DNA of 46,648 nt from Micromonospora endolithica. GTDB lineage: Bacteria > Actinomycetota > Actinomycetes > Mycobacteriales > Micromonosporaceae. Location of the stretch: positions 1 to 46,648 of the forward strand of contig NZ_RBAK01000024.1 of the NCBI RefSeq assembly GCF_003626595.1. The letters are read 5' to 3'. Made by a program: the position numbers and the translations under genes. Positions 1-7,113 of the stretch are shown one piece after another; the stretch's first letter is position 1, and every line of letters begins with the position of its first letter. The notes below the pieces were generated by a model. The model did no database searches, was not told the origin of the DNA, and saw nothing but the letters and a program-made list of their open reading frames with translations.

Positions 1-5
1 CATAG

Positions 6-123
6 AGTTACGGCGGTCATGGCGGAGGGGAAACGCCCGGTCACATTCCGAACCCGGAAGCTAAGCCCTCCAGCGCCGATGGTACTGCACCCGGGAGGGT
101 GTGGGAGAGTAGGACACCGCCGG
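6..123 (+). rRNA. rrf: 5S ribosomal RNA
   Basis: This is the 5S rRNA, a structural RNA of the large ribosomal subunit. The opening bases (TTACGGCGGTC from about position 8) pair with the closing ACACCGCCGG to form helix I. The middle carries the conserved 5S core, CATTCCGAACCCGGAAGCTAAG, around positions 42-65. The length of about 117 nt is normal. The 23S gene should lie just before the window edge. A strong terminator follows at 133-170. The exact ends are uncertain by a few bases. Confidence 0.95.
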
Positions 124-132
124 ACAATCTTC

Positions 133-170
133 CAGTCGAGGGCCGCCCCATGAGGGTCGGCCCTCGACTG
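133..170 (+). terminator. rrn operon terminator hairpin
   Basis: A perfect 12-bp inverted repeat lies here: CAGTCGAGGGCC at 133-144 and GGCCCTCGACTG at 159-170, with a 14-nt loop. It starts about ten bases after the 5S 3' end, so it very probably ends the rRNA operon. There is no U-tract, as is common for actinobacterial terminators. Confidence 0.8.
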
Positions 171-209
171 CGTAGCGCCATAGGTGGCGCAATGAGGAAG
201 GATGTACCT

Positions 210-2741
210 GTGAGTTCAGGACCGCAGGGCGGGGACCGTCCGCGCCGTTACGAAGACCGTTCCAGCGACCGCGAGGGCGGGGCGCGCCGGGACGACCGTT
301 CGCAGTCCCGCAACGAGCGGGACGGCCAGCGCGGCGGGGAGCGGGGCGGCCGGGACGGCGGTTTCCGCGGTGGTGACCGCCGCGAGGGTGGTTTCCGCTC
401 CGGCCCGCGTGACGGCGACTCGCGCTCCGGCGGCTTCCGCCGGGACGGCGGCGACCGTCCGGGTTTCCGTGGCGGTGACCGCGAGGGTGGCTTCCGCAGC
501 AGTGGCGACCGTCAGGGTGGTTTCCGCGGTGGCGACCGTCGTGAGGGTGGCGACCGTCAGGGTGGCTTCCGCGGTGGTGACCGCCGCGAAGGTGGTTTCC
601 GGTCCGGCCCGCGTGACGGCGACTCGCGCTCCGGCGGCTTCCGCCGGGACGGCGGCGACCGTCCGGGTTTCCGTGGTGGCGACCGCGATGGTGGTTTCCG
701 TGGTGGCGACCGTCGTGAGGGTGGCGACCGTCAGGGTGGTTTCCGGGGCGGCGACCGCGACGGTGGCGCCCGTGGTGGTGACCGTCGTGAGGGCGGTTTC
801 CGCAGCAGCGGCGACCGTCAGGGTGGTTTCCGCGGCGGTGACCGCGAGGGTGGCTTCCGGGGCGCTGACCGCGACAGCGGTCCCCGCCGTGAGGGTGGCT
901 TCCGGGGCGGTGACCGGGACAGCGGCCCTCGCCGCGAGGGCGGCTTCCGCGGTGGTGACCGCGAGGGCGGCTTCCGCGGTGGTGACCGCGAGGGTGGTTT
1001 CCGTGGTGGTGACCGTCGTGAGGGCGGGTTCCGGTCGGGGCCGCCGCGTGAGGGTGGCTTCCGGGGCGGTGACCGCGACGGCGGTCCCCGCCGTGAGGGT
1101 GGATTCCGTGGTGGTGACCGGGACAGCGGCCCTCGCCGCGAGGGCGGCTTCCGCGGTGGTGACCGCGAGGGCGGCTTCCGCGGCGGTGACCGCGAGGGTG
1201 GTTTCCGTGGTGGTGACCGTCGTGAGGGCGGGTTCCGGTCGGGGCCGCCGCGTGAGGGTGGCTTCCGGGGCGGCGACCGCGACAGCGGCCCCCGCCGTGA
1301 GGGTGGCTTCCGTGGGGGCGACCGCGAGGGTGGTTTCCGTGGCGGTGACCGGGACAGTGGCCCCCGCCGTGAGGGTGGTTTCCGTGGCGGTGACCGCGAC
1401 AGTGGCCCCCGCCGTGAGGGTGGCTTCCGCGGCGGCGACCGCGAGGGTGGTTTCCGGGGCGGTGACCGTCGTGAGGGTGGCGACCGCTCGGGTGGTTTCC
1501 GGGGCGGTGACCGGGACGGCGGCCCCCGCCGTGAGGGCGGCTTCCGCGACCGCGACCGCGACGGCGGCGAGCGGGCCGGCGGCTACCGCGGTGACCGCGG
1601 GAGTTTCCAGGACGGCGAGCGCCGCGAGGGCGGCTTCCGGGGCGGGGACCGCCGCGACGAGCGTCGGGACGGTCCCGAGACCGGCGAGGGCAGCTCGGCT
1701 CCCGTACTCTCCGACGACATCGTCCCCACCGACCTGGACAAGGACGTCCGCGCCGAACTGCTCTCGCTGGCCAAGCCGGTCGCGGACACGGTCGCGCGGC
1801 ACCTGGTCGCCACCGGGCAGCTGATCGACGAGGATCCGGCGGAGGCGCTGGCGCACGCGCTGGCCGCCCGTCGGCTCGCGTCCCGGATCGCCGCCGTGCG
1901 GGAGGCGGTCGGGCTGGCCGCGTACCACGCGGGCGAGTGGCAGTCGGCGATCGCCGAGCTACGCACGTACCACCGGATGACCGGCCTCCAGAGTCACCTC
2001 GCGGTGCTCGCCGACTGCGAGCGGGCGCTGGGCCGGCCGGAGCGGGCGATCGACCTGTTCCGTGGCGCGGACCGGGAGAAGCTGGACCAGGCGGTCGCCA
2101 TCGAGCTGCTCATCGTCGCCGCCGGTGCACGGGGGGACCTGGGCCAGAAGGACGCCGCGGTGGCGATGCTCCAGGTCCGTGAGCTGACCACCGACGCGAC
2201 CGAGCCGTGGACGGCACGGCTGCGTTACGCCTACGCCGATGCCCTGCTCGCGGTGGGCCGTCGCGAGGAGGCCCGCGAGTGGTTCTCTCGGGCCTCCGAC
2301 GTGGACACCGAGGGCGAGACCGACGCCGCCGAGCGGCTTCTGGAACTCGACGGCGTGGTCATCGAGGGCGACGAGGAGGACGAGGGCGAGGAGATCGCGG
2401 CCGGTCCGGGTACGCCCGGCGCGGTACCGGCGAGCCCCGACGCCGACCTCACCGGTGCCGACACCGACGACCGCGACGACGAGGTCGACGGAGACGAGGA
2501 CGACCGCGACGAGGACGACCGCGACGAGGACGACCGCGACGACGACGGGACGACAGAGGTCCCGGCCGCCGTCCGCGATCGGGTCACGGACGACCTCGCC
2601 GACGACGAGCTGACCGACGCCCGGGCGGGCGAGCTGGCCGAGGCGGACGACGCGACCGACGGCGAGCGCACCGGGTCCGGCGGGGACCCGGTCGGCGACG
2701 ACGAGTCCGGCGCCACCGGCAAGGACGTCGAGCAGCGATGA
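210..2741 (+). CDS. Giant RGG-repeat protein with TPR-like domain and acidic tail
   Basis: About 843 residues in three parts. Residues ~50-485 are a low-complexity array of GGFRGGDREGGFRGGDR-type units, rich in Gly, Arg and Asp. Residues ~500-715 are a helical, TPR-like domain (RASRIAAVREAVGLAAYHAG, then paired helices). Residues ~720-843 are an acidic tail with repeated DDRDE. RGG arrays in other proteins bind RNA and promote condensation; here an RNA- or ribosome-linked role is only inferred from composition and from the position beside the rRNA operon. The start is GTG at 210, preceded by GAGGAAGGA seven bases upstream; ATG 192 is an alternative. The open frame reaches back into the 5S gene, but that part is not credible coding sequence. 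The next gene overlaps by ATGA. Confidence 0.85.
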   Translation: MSSGPQGGDRPRRYEDRSSDREGGARRDDRSQSRNERDGQRGGERGGRDGGFRGGDRREGGFRSGPRDGDSRSGGFRRDGGDRPGFRGGDREGGFRSSGDRQGGFRGGDRREGGDRQGGFRGGDRREGGFRSGPRDGDSRSGGFRRDGGDRPGFRGGDRDGGFRGGDRREGGDRQGGFRGGDRDGGARGGDRREGGFRSSGDRQGGFRGGDREGGFRGADRDSGPRREGGFRGGDRDSGPRREGGFRGGDREGGFRGGDREGGFRGGDRREGGFRSGPPREGGFRGGDRDGGPRREGGFRGGDRDSGPRREGGFRGGDREGGFRGGDREGGFRGGDRREGGFRSGPPREGGFRGGDRDSGPRREGGFRGGDREGGFRGGDRDSGPRREGGFRGGDRDSGPRREGGFRGGDREGGFRGGDRREGGDRSGGFRGGDRDGGPRREGGFRDRDRDGGERAGGYRGDRGSFQDGERREGGFRGGDRRDERRDGPETGEGSSAPVLSDDIVPTDLDKDVRAELLSLAKPVADTVARHLVATGQLIDEDPAEALAHALAARRLASRIAAVREAVGLAAYHAGEWQSAIAELRTYHRMTGLQSHLAVLADCERALGRPERAIDLFRGADREKLDQAVAIELLIVAAGARGDLGQKDAAVAMLQVRELTTDATEPWTARLRYAYADALLAVGRREEAREWFSRASDVDTEGETDAAERLLELDGVVIEGDEEDEGEEIAAGPGTPGAVPASPDADLTGADTDDRDDEVDGDEDDRDEDDRDEDDRDDDGTTEVPAAVRDRVTDDLADDELTDARAGELAEADDATDGERTGSGGDPVGDDESGATGKDVEQR
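355..1660 (+). repeat. In-frame tandem repeat array encoding RGG/GGDR units
   Basis: Short units of 24-30 bp (typically GGTGACCGCGAGGGTGGTTTCCGTGGC variants) are repeated dozens of times, always in frame. On top of this there is a longer period. Positions 371-488 recur at 575-692, and about 901-1110 recur at 1105-1314. Both offsets are exactly 204 bp (68 codons), with only scattered, mostly silent differences. This points to unequal crossing-over or slippage that keeps the frame. Confidence 0.9.
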
Positions 2742-3757
2742 CGCGCGACGCCGGGGAGCGGCTGGTCGACGGGTACGCCCTGGTCGTCTTCGACCTGGAC
2801 GGAGTGATCTACCTGATCGACCGGCCGATCCCCGGCGCGGTCGAGGCGGTGGGCCGGCTGCACGCCGACGGGCGGGCGGTGGCGTACGCGACGAACAACG
2901 CCTCCCGCCGCTCCAGCGAGGTCGCCGACCTGCTCACCGGCATGGGCGTCGCGGCGAAGCCGGAGGAGGTGCTGACCTCCGCGGCGGCGGCCGCCGAGCT
3001 GCTGGCCGACCGGCTGCCCGCCGGCTCGCCGGTGCTGGTCGTGGGCGCGGAGGCGCTGCGCGCCGAGATCCGCGCCGCCGGCCTCACCCCGGTCGCCCGG
3101 GCCGAGGAGGCGCCGGTCGCGGTGGTGCAGGGGTACGGGCCGCAGGTCGGTTGGGCCGAGCTGGCCGAGGCATCGGTGGCCGTACGCGCGGGGGCGACCT
3201 GGATCGCCACCAACACCGACCGGACGCTGCCCAGCGGGCGTGGTCCGCTACCCGGCAACGGTTCCCTGGTCGCCGCCCTGCGCACCGCGCTGGACCGGGA
3301 CCCCGACGTCGTCGTCGGCAAGCCCGAACCGGCGCTGTTCGCCACCGCGGCCCGGCGTGCCGGCGAGGGCCGCACGCTGGTGGTCGGCGACCGGCTGGAC
3401 ACCGACATCGAGGGCGCCGTCCGGGCCGGACTGGACAGCCTGCTGGTTCTCACCGGCGTCAGCGACGTCGCCGAGTTGCTGGCGGCCCCGCCGGAGCGCC
3501 GCCCGACGTACGTCGCGAAGGACCTGGCGGGACTCTTCGACCCGGCGGCCGTGGTGCGGGTGCCCGGGCCGGCGGAGGCCGGCGGATGGTCGGCGACGGT
3601 ACGCGACGGGCGGGTGGAGCTGGCCGGAGCCGGGCGCGCGCTGGACGCGCTGGCGGTGCTCTGCGGGGCCGCCTGGTCGACGCCGGAGCCGCCCCGGGCG
3701 CACGCCGCCTCCGCGCCGGCCCGGCAGGCCCTCACCGAGCTGGGCCTGCCGACCTGA
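2738..3757 (+). CDS. HAD-IIA family phosphatase (NagD / phosphoglycolate phosphatase-like)
   Basis: A 339-residue hydrolase of the HAD superfamily that removes phosphate from small metabolites in the cytosol. All motifs are visible. Motif I is FDLDGVIY (residues ~17-23, with Asp nucleophile and acid/base). Motif II is TNNAS (~52-56). Motif III is KPEPALF (~194), and motif IV is GDRLDTDIEGA (~217). The arrangement of TNNAS plus a cap between motifs II and III is typical of the NagD/PGP/4-nitrophenylphosphatase group. The substrate cannot be read from sequence. ATG 2738 overlaps the upstream stop (ATGA), so the gene is translationally coupled to the RGG protein; this start trims a long non-coding extension of the open frame. 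Confidence 0.9.
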   Translation: MTRDAGERLVDGYALVVFDLDGVIYLIDRPIPGAVEAVGRLHADGRAVAYATNNASRRSSEVADLLTGMGVAAKPEEVLTSAAAAAELLADRLPAGSPVLVVGAEALRAEIRAAGLTPVARAEEAPVAVVQGYGPQVGWAELAEASVAVRAGATWIATNTDRTLPSGRGPLPGNGSLVAALRTALDRDPDVVVGKPEPALFATAARRAGEGRTLVVGDRLDTDIEGAVRAGLDSLLVLTGVSDVAELLAAPPERRPTYVAKDLAGLFDPAAVVRVPGPAEAGGWSATVRDGRVELAGAGRALDALAVLCGAAWSTPEPPRAHAASAPARQALTELGLPT

Positions 3758-3790
3758 CCGAGGGTCGTCCCGGCCTCCGACGGCGTTGCC

Positions 3791-4129
3791 TCAGAGGAGT
3801 TTGCGCAGCTTCATCAGGTCGAACGGGTTGGCCTTGATGGACACCCGACGGGCCGCGACGGCCTTGGTGACATCCAGCTCGCCGCGCACCAGGGCGAGCA
3901 GGTCGTCGCTGCTGGAGCTGAGCACGATCTTGGCCTTGGGATCGTCGCCGTCGGCGAGGTCGACCAGCCGGCCGCCGGTGATCCGGCCGTGGAAGGCGGC
4001 GTCCAGGTCGGTGATCCGGCAGGCCAGCGTCCGATCCAGGTCGATCTTGTCCCGTACCGTCTCCGCGTTGCGCTCCATCCGGGCGGCGAGGTCGTGCAAC
4101 GCCTGCCGGCACTCGTCCACGCTGGCCAC
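3791..4129 (-). CDS. Small SCP2/sterol-carrier-like domain protein
   Basis: A 112-residue cytosolic protein. The section ACRITDLDAAFHGRITGG...AKIVLSSSSDDLLALVRGEL resembles the SCP2 (sterol carrier protein 2) fold, which forms a hydrophobic pocket; the C-terminal ANPFDLMKLRKLL is typical of actinobacterial members. Ligand and role are unknown. GTG 4129 (minus strand) was chosen because GAGGAGG sits six bases upstream; an upstream in-frame start would add a non-conserved Arg/Ala-rich stretch. It is the only minus-strand gene in the core block and is divergent from the phasin-like gene, so 4130-4242 must hold both promoters. Confidence 0.75.
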   Translation of the reverse strand: MASVDECRQALHDLAARMERNAETVRDKIDLDRTLACRITDLDAAFHGRITGGRLVDLADGDDPKAKIVLSSSSDDLLALVRGELDVTKAVAARRVSIKANPFDLMKLRKLL

Positions 4130-4242
4130 CCGGAGCCTCCTCGCCGCTCGAAACGCCGTCGCAGGCACCGTACCGCACGGGGTGGCTCCGGGCGCCCGGT
4201 AGCGTGAGGACCGCACATCCCGCTCCGCGGAAGGACTCAGGC

Positions 4243-4932
4243 ATGCAGGACGCGTGGCGCGCCTACCTTGAGCTGGCCATGGGCCTCACCGAGGCGCCCC
4301 GGAAGAAGGCCCAGGACGCGGTACGCCGCGTCGTCGGCCAGGGCGGCGTGACCGCCGGCCAGATCCAGGCGCTCGCCGAGGAACTGGTCTCCACCGGCGC
4401 GGCGAACCGGGAGGCGCTGACCAAGCTGGTGCGGTTCGAGGTGGACCGGGCCCTCGCCGCGGTCGGCCTCGCCACCGCGGACGAGGTGGCCGAGCTGACC
4501 CGGCGGGTGCACGAGCTGGAGCGGCAGCTGCGCGAGGCCAAGACGTTGGGCAGCGGACCGGCCACGCCGCCCGCGGCCGGGCCGTCGGTGACCACCCCGA
4601 CCGCCGCCGCGTCGGTGGTGCCCGGCGGGGCCGAGCCGGCCGCGCCGACCACGGACGCGGCGCCCATCGTGCCCGGCACCCCGTCCACCACCACGGCGGT
4701 CGCGAAGAAGGCCGTCGCGAAGAAGGCGGTGGCGAAGAAGGCGGTGGCCAAGAAGGCGGTGGCCAAGAAGGCCGTCGCCCTCCGGCCGCCGGCCGACGTC
4801 GCCTCGACCGGGCCGGCCGACGTCACCCCGGCCGGCCCGAACGACGGCACGGCGGCCGCGCGGCCGGCGGAGCCGGTGCGACCGGTGAAGAAGGCACCGG
4901 CCCGCAAGCGGCAGCCGGGCGGTCCGGCATGA
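4243..4932 (+). CDS. Phasin-like protein with AKKAV-repeat basic tail
   Basis: 229 residues. The first ~105 are helical (MQDAWRAYLELAMGLTEA..., then TRRVHELERQLREAK, a short coiled coil) and match the phasin/PhaF-like family, whose members coat polyhydroxyalkanoate granules. A Pro/Ala/Thr-rich linker follows. Residues ~154-176 contain five to six VAKKA pentads, resembling the histone-H1-like tail of PhaF, which links granules to nucleoid DNA. The tail ends basic (KKAPARKRQPGG). ATG 4243 has GGAAGGA at 4229-4235. Whether this organism makes PHA cannot be judged here; a nucleoid-binding or structural role is equally possible. Confidence 0.75.
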   Translation: MQDAWRAYLELAMGLTEAPRKKAQDAVRRVVGQGGVTAGQIQALAEELVSTGAANREALTKLVRFEVDRALAAVGLATADEVAELTRRVHELERQLREAKTLGSGPATPPAAGPSVTTPTAAASVVPGGAEPAAPTTDAAPIVPGTPSTTTAVAKKAVAKKAVAKKAVAKKAVAKKAVALRPPADVASTGPADVTPAGPNDGTAAARPAEPVRPVKKAPARKRQPGGPA

Positions 4933-4960
4933 GGAGTCGGGCCGCGTACCGGAGCGGATC

Positions 4961-5242
4961 GTGACCGGGCCACGGCCTGGGCCGCCGCCCGGGCCGAGAC
5001 CCGGTCCGACCGGCGCTGGCCCCGGTGGTCCGCGCCCCGGGCCGCCGCCGGGTGGGTTCCGCCCCGGGCCGCCGGGCCCCGTCGCGGACGACGACCTCGA
5101 CGAGGTACGGCATCCGGCCGTCGACGCCGCCGTGCAGGCCATGGCGAACGCGGCCGGACTGGCCCCGGCCGACCAGATCGCCCAGTACGAGGCGGCCTAC
5201 CAGACGCTGCGGGAGACCCTCGCCACCATCGACCAGTCCTGA
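4961..5242 (+). CDS. Small Pro/Gly-rich hypothetical protein
   Basis: 93 residues: residues 1-42 are almost only Pro, Gly and Arg (PRPGPPPG-type repeats), followed by a compact helical segment (DEVRHPAVDAAVQAMANAAG...AQYEAAYQTLRETLATIDQS). The GTG start has a GGAGCGGA-type ribosome site seven to nine bases upstream. It lies 28 bp after the phasin-like gene and 17 bp before tlyA, so it is probably co-transcribed. I do not recognise a named family. The regular helical end and tight packing argue that it is real. Confidence 0.65.
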   Translation: MTGPRPGPPPGPRPGPTGAGPGGPRPGPPPGGFRPGPPGPVADDDLDEVRHPAVDAAVQAMANAAGLAPADQIAQYEAAYQTLRETLATIDQS

Positions 5243-5259
5243 GGAGCCGAGAACCACCC

Positions 5260-6120
5260 ATGGCACGTCGTAATCGGCTGGACGCCGAACTCGTCCGCCG
5301 TGGCCTGGCCCGGTCCCGCGAGCAGGCCGCCGCGCTGGTGGAGGCCGGCCGGGTCCAGCTGCGCGGGGTACCGGCCCGCAAGGCCGCCGCGATGGTCGAC
5401 CCGGCCGACCCGCTGCTGGTCACCGGCAGTGACCCGACCGCGGAGTACGTCTCCCGGGGCGGGCACAAGCTGGCCGGCGCGCTGGCCGCGTTCGCGCCCG
5501 GCGGGCTCACCGTGGCCGGCCGGCGCTGCCTGGACGCCGGCGCCTCCACCGGCGGCTTCACCGACGTGCTGCTGCGCGCCGAGGCGGCCGAGGTGGTGGC
5601 CGTGGACGTCGGTTACGGGCAGCTGGCGTGGCCGCTGCGCACCGATGGCCGGGTCCGGGTCTTCGAGCGGACCAACGTCCGTACGCTGACGCCGGAGACG
5701 ATCGGTGGCCCGGTCGACCTCACCGTGGCCGACCTGTCGTTCATCTCACTGCGCCTGGTGCTGCCCGCGCTGGCCGGCTGCACCCGGGCCGACGGTGACC
5801 TGGCGTTGATGGTCAAGCCGCAGTTCGAGGTGGGCAAGGAACGGGTCGGCGCCGGCGGGGTGGTACGGGACCCGGCGCTGCGCGCCGAGGCGGTGCTGGA
5901 CGTCGCCGCCGCGGCGGCGCGGCTCGACCTGGGTCTGGCGGACGTGGCCGCGAGCCCGCTGCCGGGGCCGAGCGGCAACGTCGAGTTCTTCGTATGGTTA
6001 CGGCGGGGCGCGCCGCCCGCCGACGAGGGTCGGGTACGTGCCGTGGTGACGGCCGGGCCGCGGGATCCGGTGCGGTCCGGCGGGCAGCCGGAGGGGGCGA
6101 CGGAGGAGGTGGCCGGGTGA
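5260..6120 (+). CDS. tlyA: TlyA family rRNA 2'-O-methyltransferase
   Basis: 286 residues. An N-terminal S4 RNA-binding domain (MARRNRLDAELVRRGLARSR..., residues ~3-65) is joined to an FtsJ-type SAM methyltransferase domain with GASTGGFTDVLL (SAM motif), DVGYGQLAWPLR and the LMVKPQFEVG strand. In mycobacteria TlyA methylates 16S C1409 and 23S C1920 and so determines capreomycin susceptibility. The protein ends with a low-complexity tail. It is followed at 6161 by NAD kinase and then recN, the order usual in actinobacteria. Confidence 0.93.
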   Translation: MARRNRLDAELVRRGLARSREQAAALVEAGRVQLRGVPARKAAAMVDPADPLLVTGSDPTAEYVSRGGHKLAGALAAFAPGGLTVAGRRCLDAGASTGGFTDVLLRAEAAEVVAVDVGYGQLAWPLRTDGRVRVFERTNVRTLTPETIGGPVDLTVADLSFISLRLVLPALAGCTRADGDLALMVKPQFEVGKERVGAGGVVRDPALRAEAVLDVAAAAARLDLGLADVAASPLPGPSGNVEFFVWLRRGAPPADEGRVRAVVTAGPRDPVRSGGQPEGATEEVAG

Positions 6121-6160
6121 GCGCGAGGAGTGAGCGGGTCGCGCGGGGCGGTACGGCCCG

Positions 6161-7045
6161 GTGAGCCGGACCGCCCTGCTGGTGACGCACACCGGCCGCC
6201 GGCGCAGCACGGAACACGCCCGGGCGGTGGCCGCCGACCTGATCGCGGCCGGGTTCGAGGTGCGGGTCGTCGCCGAGGAGGCCGACGACCTCGACCTGCC
6301 CGGTGCGGTACCGGTGGCCGGGCCGGAGGCGGCCGACGGCGCGGAGATCGTTTTCGCGCTCGGCGGGGACGGCACGTTCCTGCGCGCGGCCGAGCTGGCC
6401 CGGCCGGCCAAGGTTCCGCTGCTGGGCATCAACCTCGGCAAGGTCGGCTTCCTCGCCGAGGCCGAGATCGACGACCTGGACACCGCCGTGCGTGACGTGG
6501 TGAGCCGCAACTACACGGTGGACGAGCGCCTCACCCTCGACGTGACCGCCGAGTTCGACGGCGGACCGACCGTCGAGTCCTGGGCGCTCAACGAGATCAG
6601 CGTCGAGAAGGGCGAGCGGGCGCAGATGCTCGAACTCCTGGTCGACGTCGACGGTCGCCCGCTGTCCCGGTACGGGTGCGACGGCGTGGTGTGCGCGACC
6701 CCGACCGGCTCGACGGCGTACGCGTTCTCCGGCGGCGGCCCGGTGGTCTGGCCCGAGGTGGAGGCGCTGCTGCTGGTGCCGATCAGTGCCCACGCGTTGT
6801 TCAGCCGTCCACTGGTGACCGCGCCGACCTCCACGTTCGTCATCACCGTCGACCCGTTCACCACCCTGGCGGTGCTGTCCTGTGACGGGCGTCGCGTCTA
6901 CGACCTTCCGCCCGGGGCGCGGGTCACGGTCCGCCGGGGCGCGCTGCCGGTCCGCGTGGTCCGGCTGCGGGACCGGCCGTTCACCGACCGGCTGGTGGCC
7001 AAGTTCGATCTGCCGGTACAGGGCTGGCGCGGCGGCCGCCGCTGA
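6161..7045 (+). CDS. nadK: NAD kinase
   Basis: 294 residues. Phosphorylates NAD to NADP in the cytosol. Visible motifs are FALGGDGTFLRAAE (the GGDGT catalytic motif, residue ~64), GINLGKVGFLAE, ALNEISVEKG, and the glycine-rich CATPTGSTAYAFSGGGP. Length is normal for the family. The start is GTG 6161; the 40-bp gap from tlyA has no obvious terminator, so the tlyA-nadK-recN genes are likely an operon. Confidence 0.95.
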   Translation: MSRTALLVTHTGRRRSTEHARAVAADLIAAGFEVRVVAEEADDLDLPGAVPVAGPEAADGAEIVFALGGDGTFLRAAELARPAKVPLLGINLGKVGFLAEAEIDDLDTAVRDVVSRNYTVDERLTLDVTAEFDGGPTVESWALNEISVEKGERAQMLELLVDVDGRPLSRYGCDGVVCATPTGSTAYAFSGGGPVVWPEVEALLLVPISAHALFSRPLVTAPTSTFVITVDPFTTLAVLSCDGRRVYDLPPGARVTVRRGALPVRVVRLRDRPFTDRLVAKFDLPVQGWRGGRR

Positions 7046-7113
7046 TCCGTCCGGTCCGGCCACCCCGCCGGCCCGCTCGGCTGGTCAACTGTCGGGCCAC
7101 GCGTCTACTGTCG

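Noticed and set aside
355..1660. CRISPR-like array
   Set aside because: Units are contiguous, in frame and translated, with no unique spacers.
216..1928. Long open frames on both strands through the RGG array
   Set aside because: They are by-products of high GC and repetition; they read as Ala/Thr/Val repeats without any domain.
4702..4770. Tandem repeat as regulatory element
   Set aside because: It encodes the AKKAV tail in frame; coding explains it.
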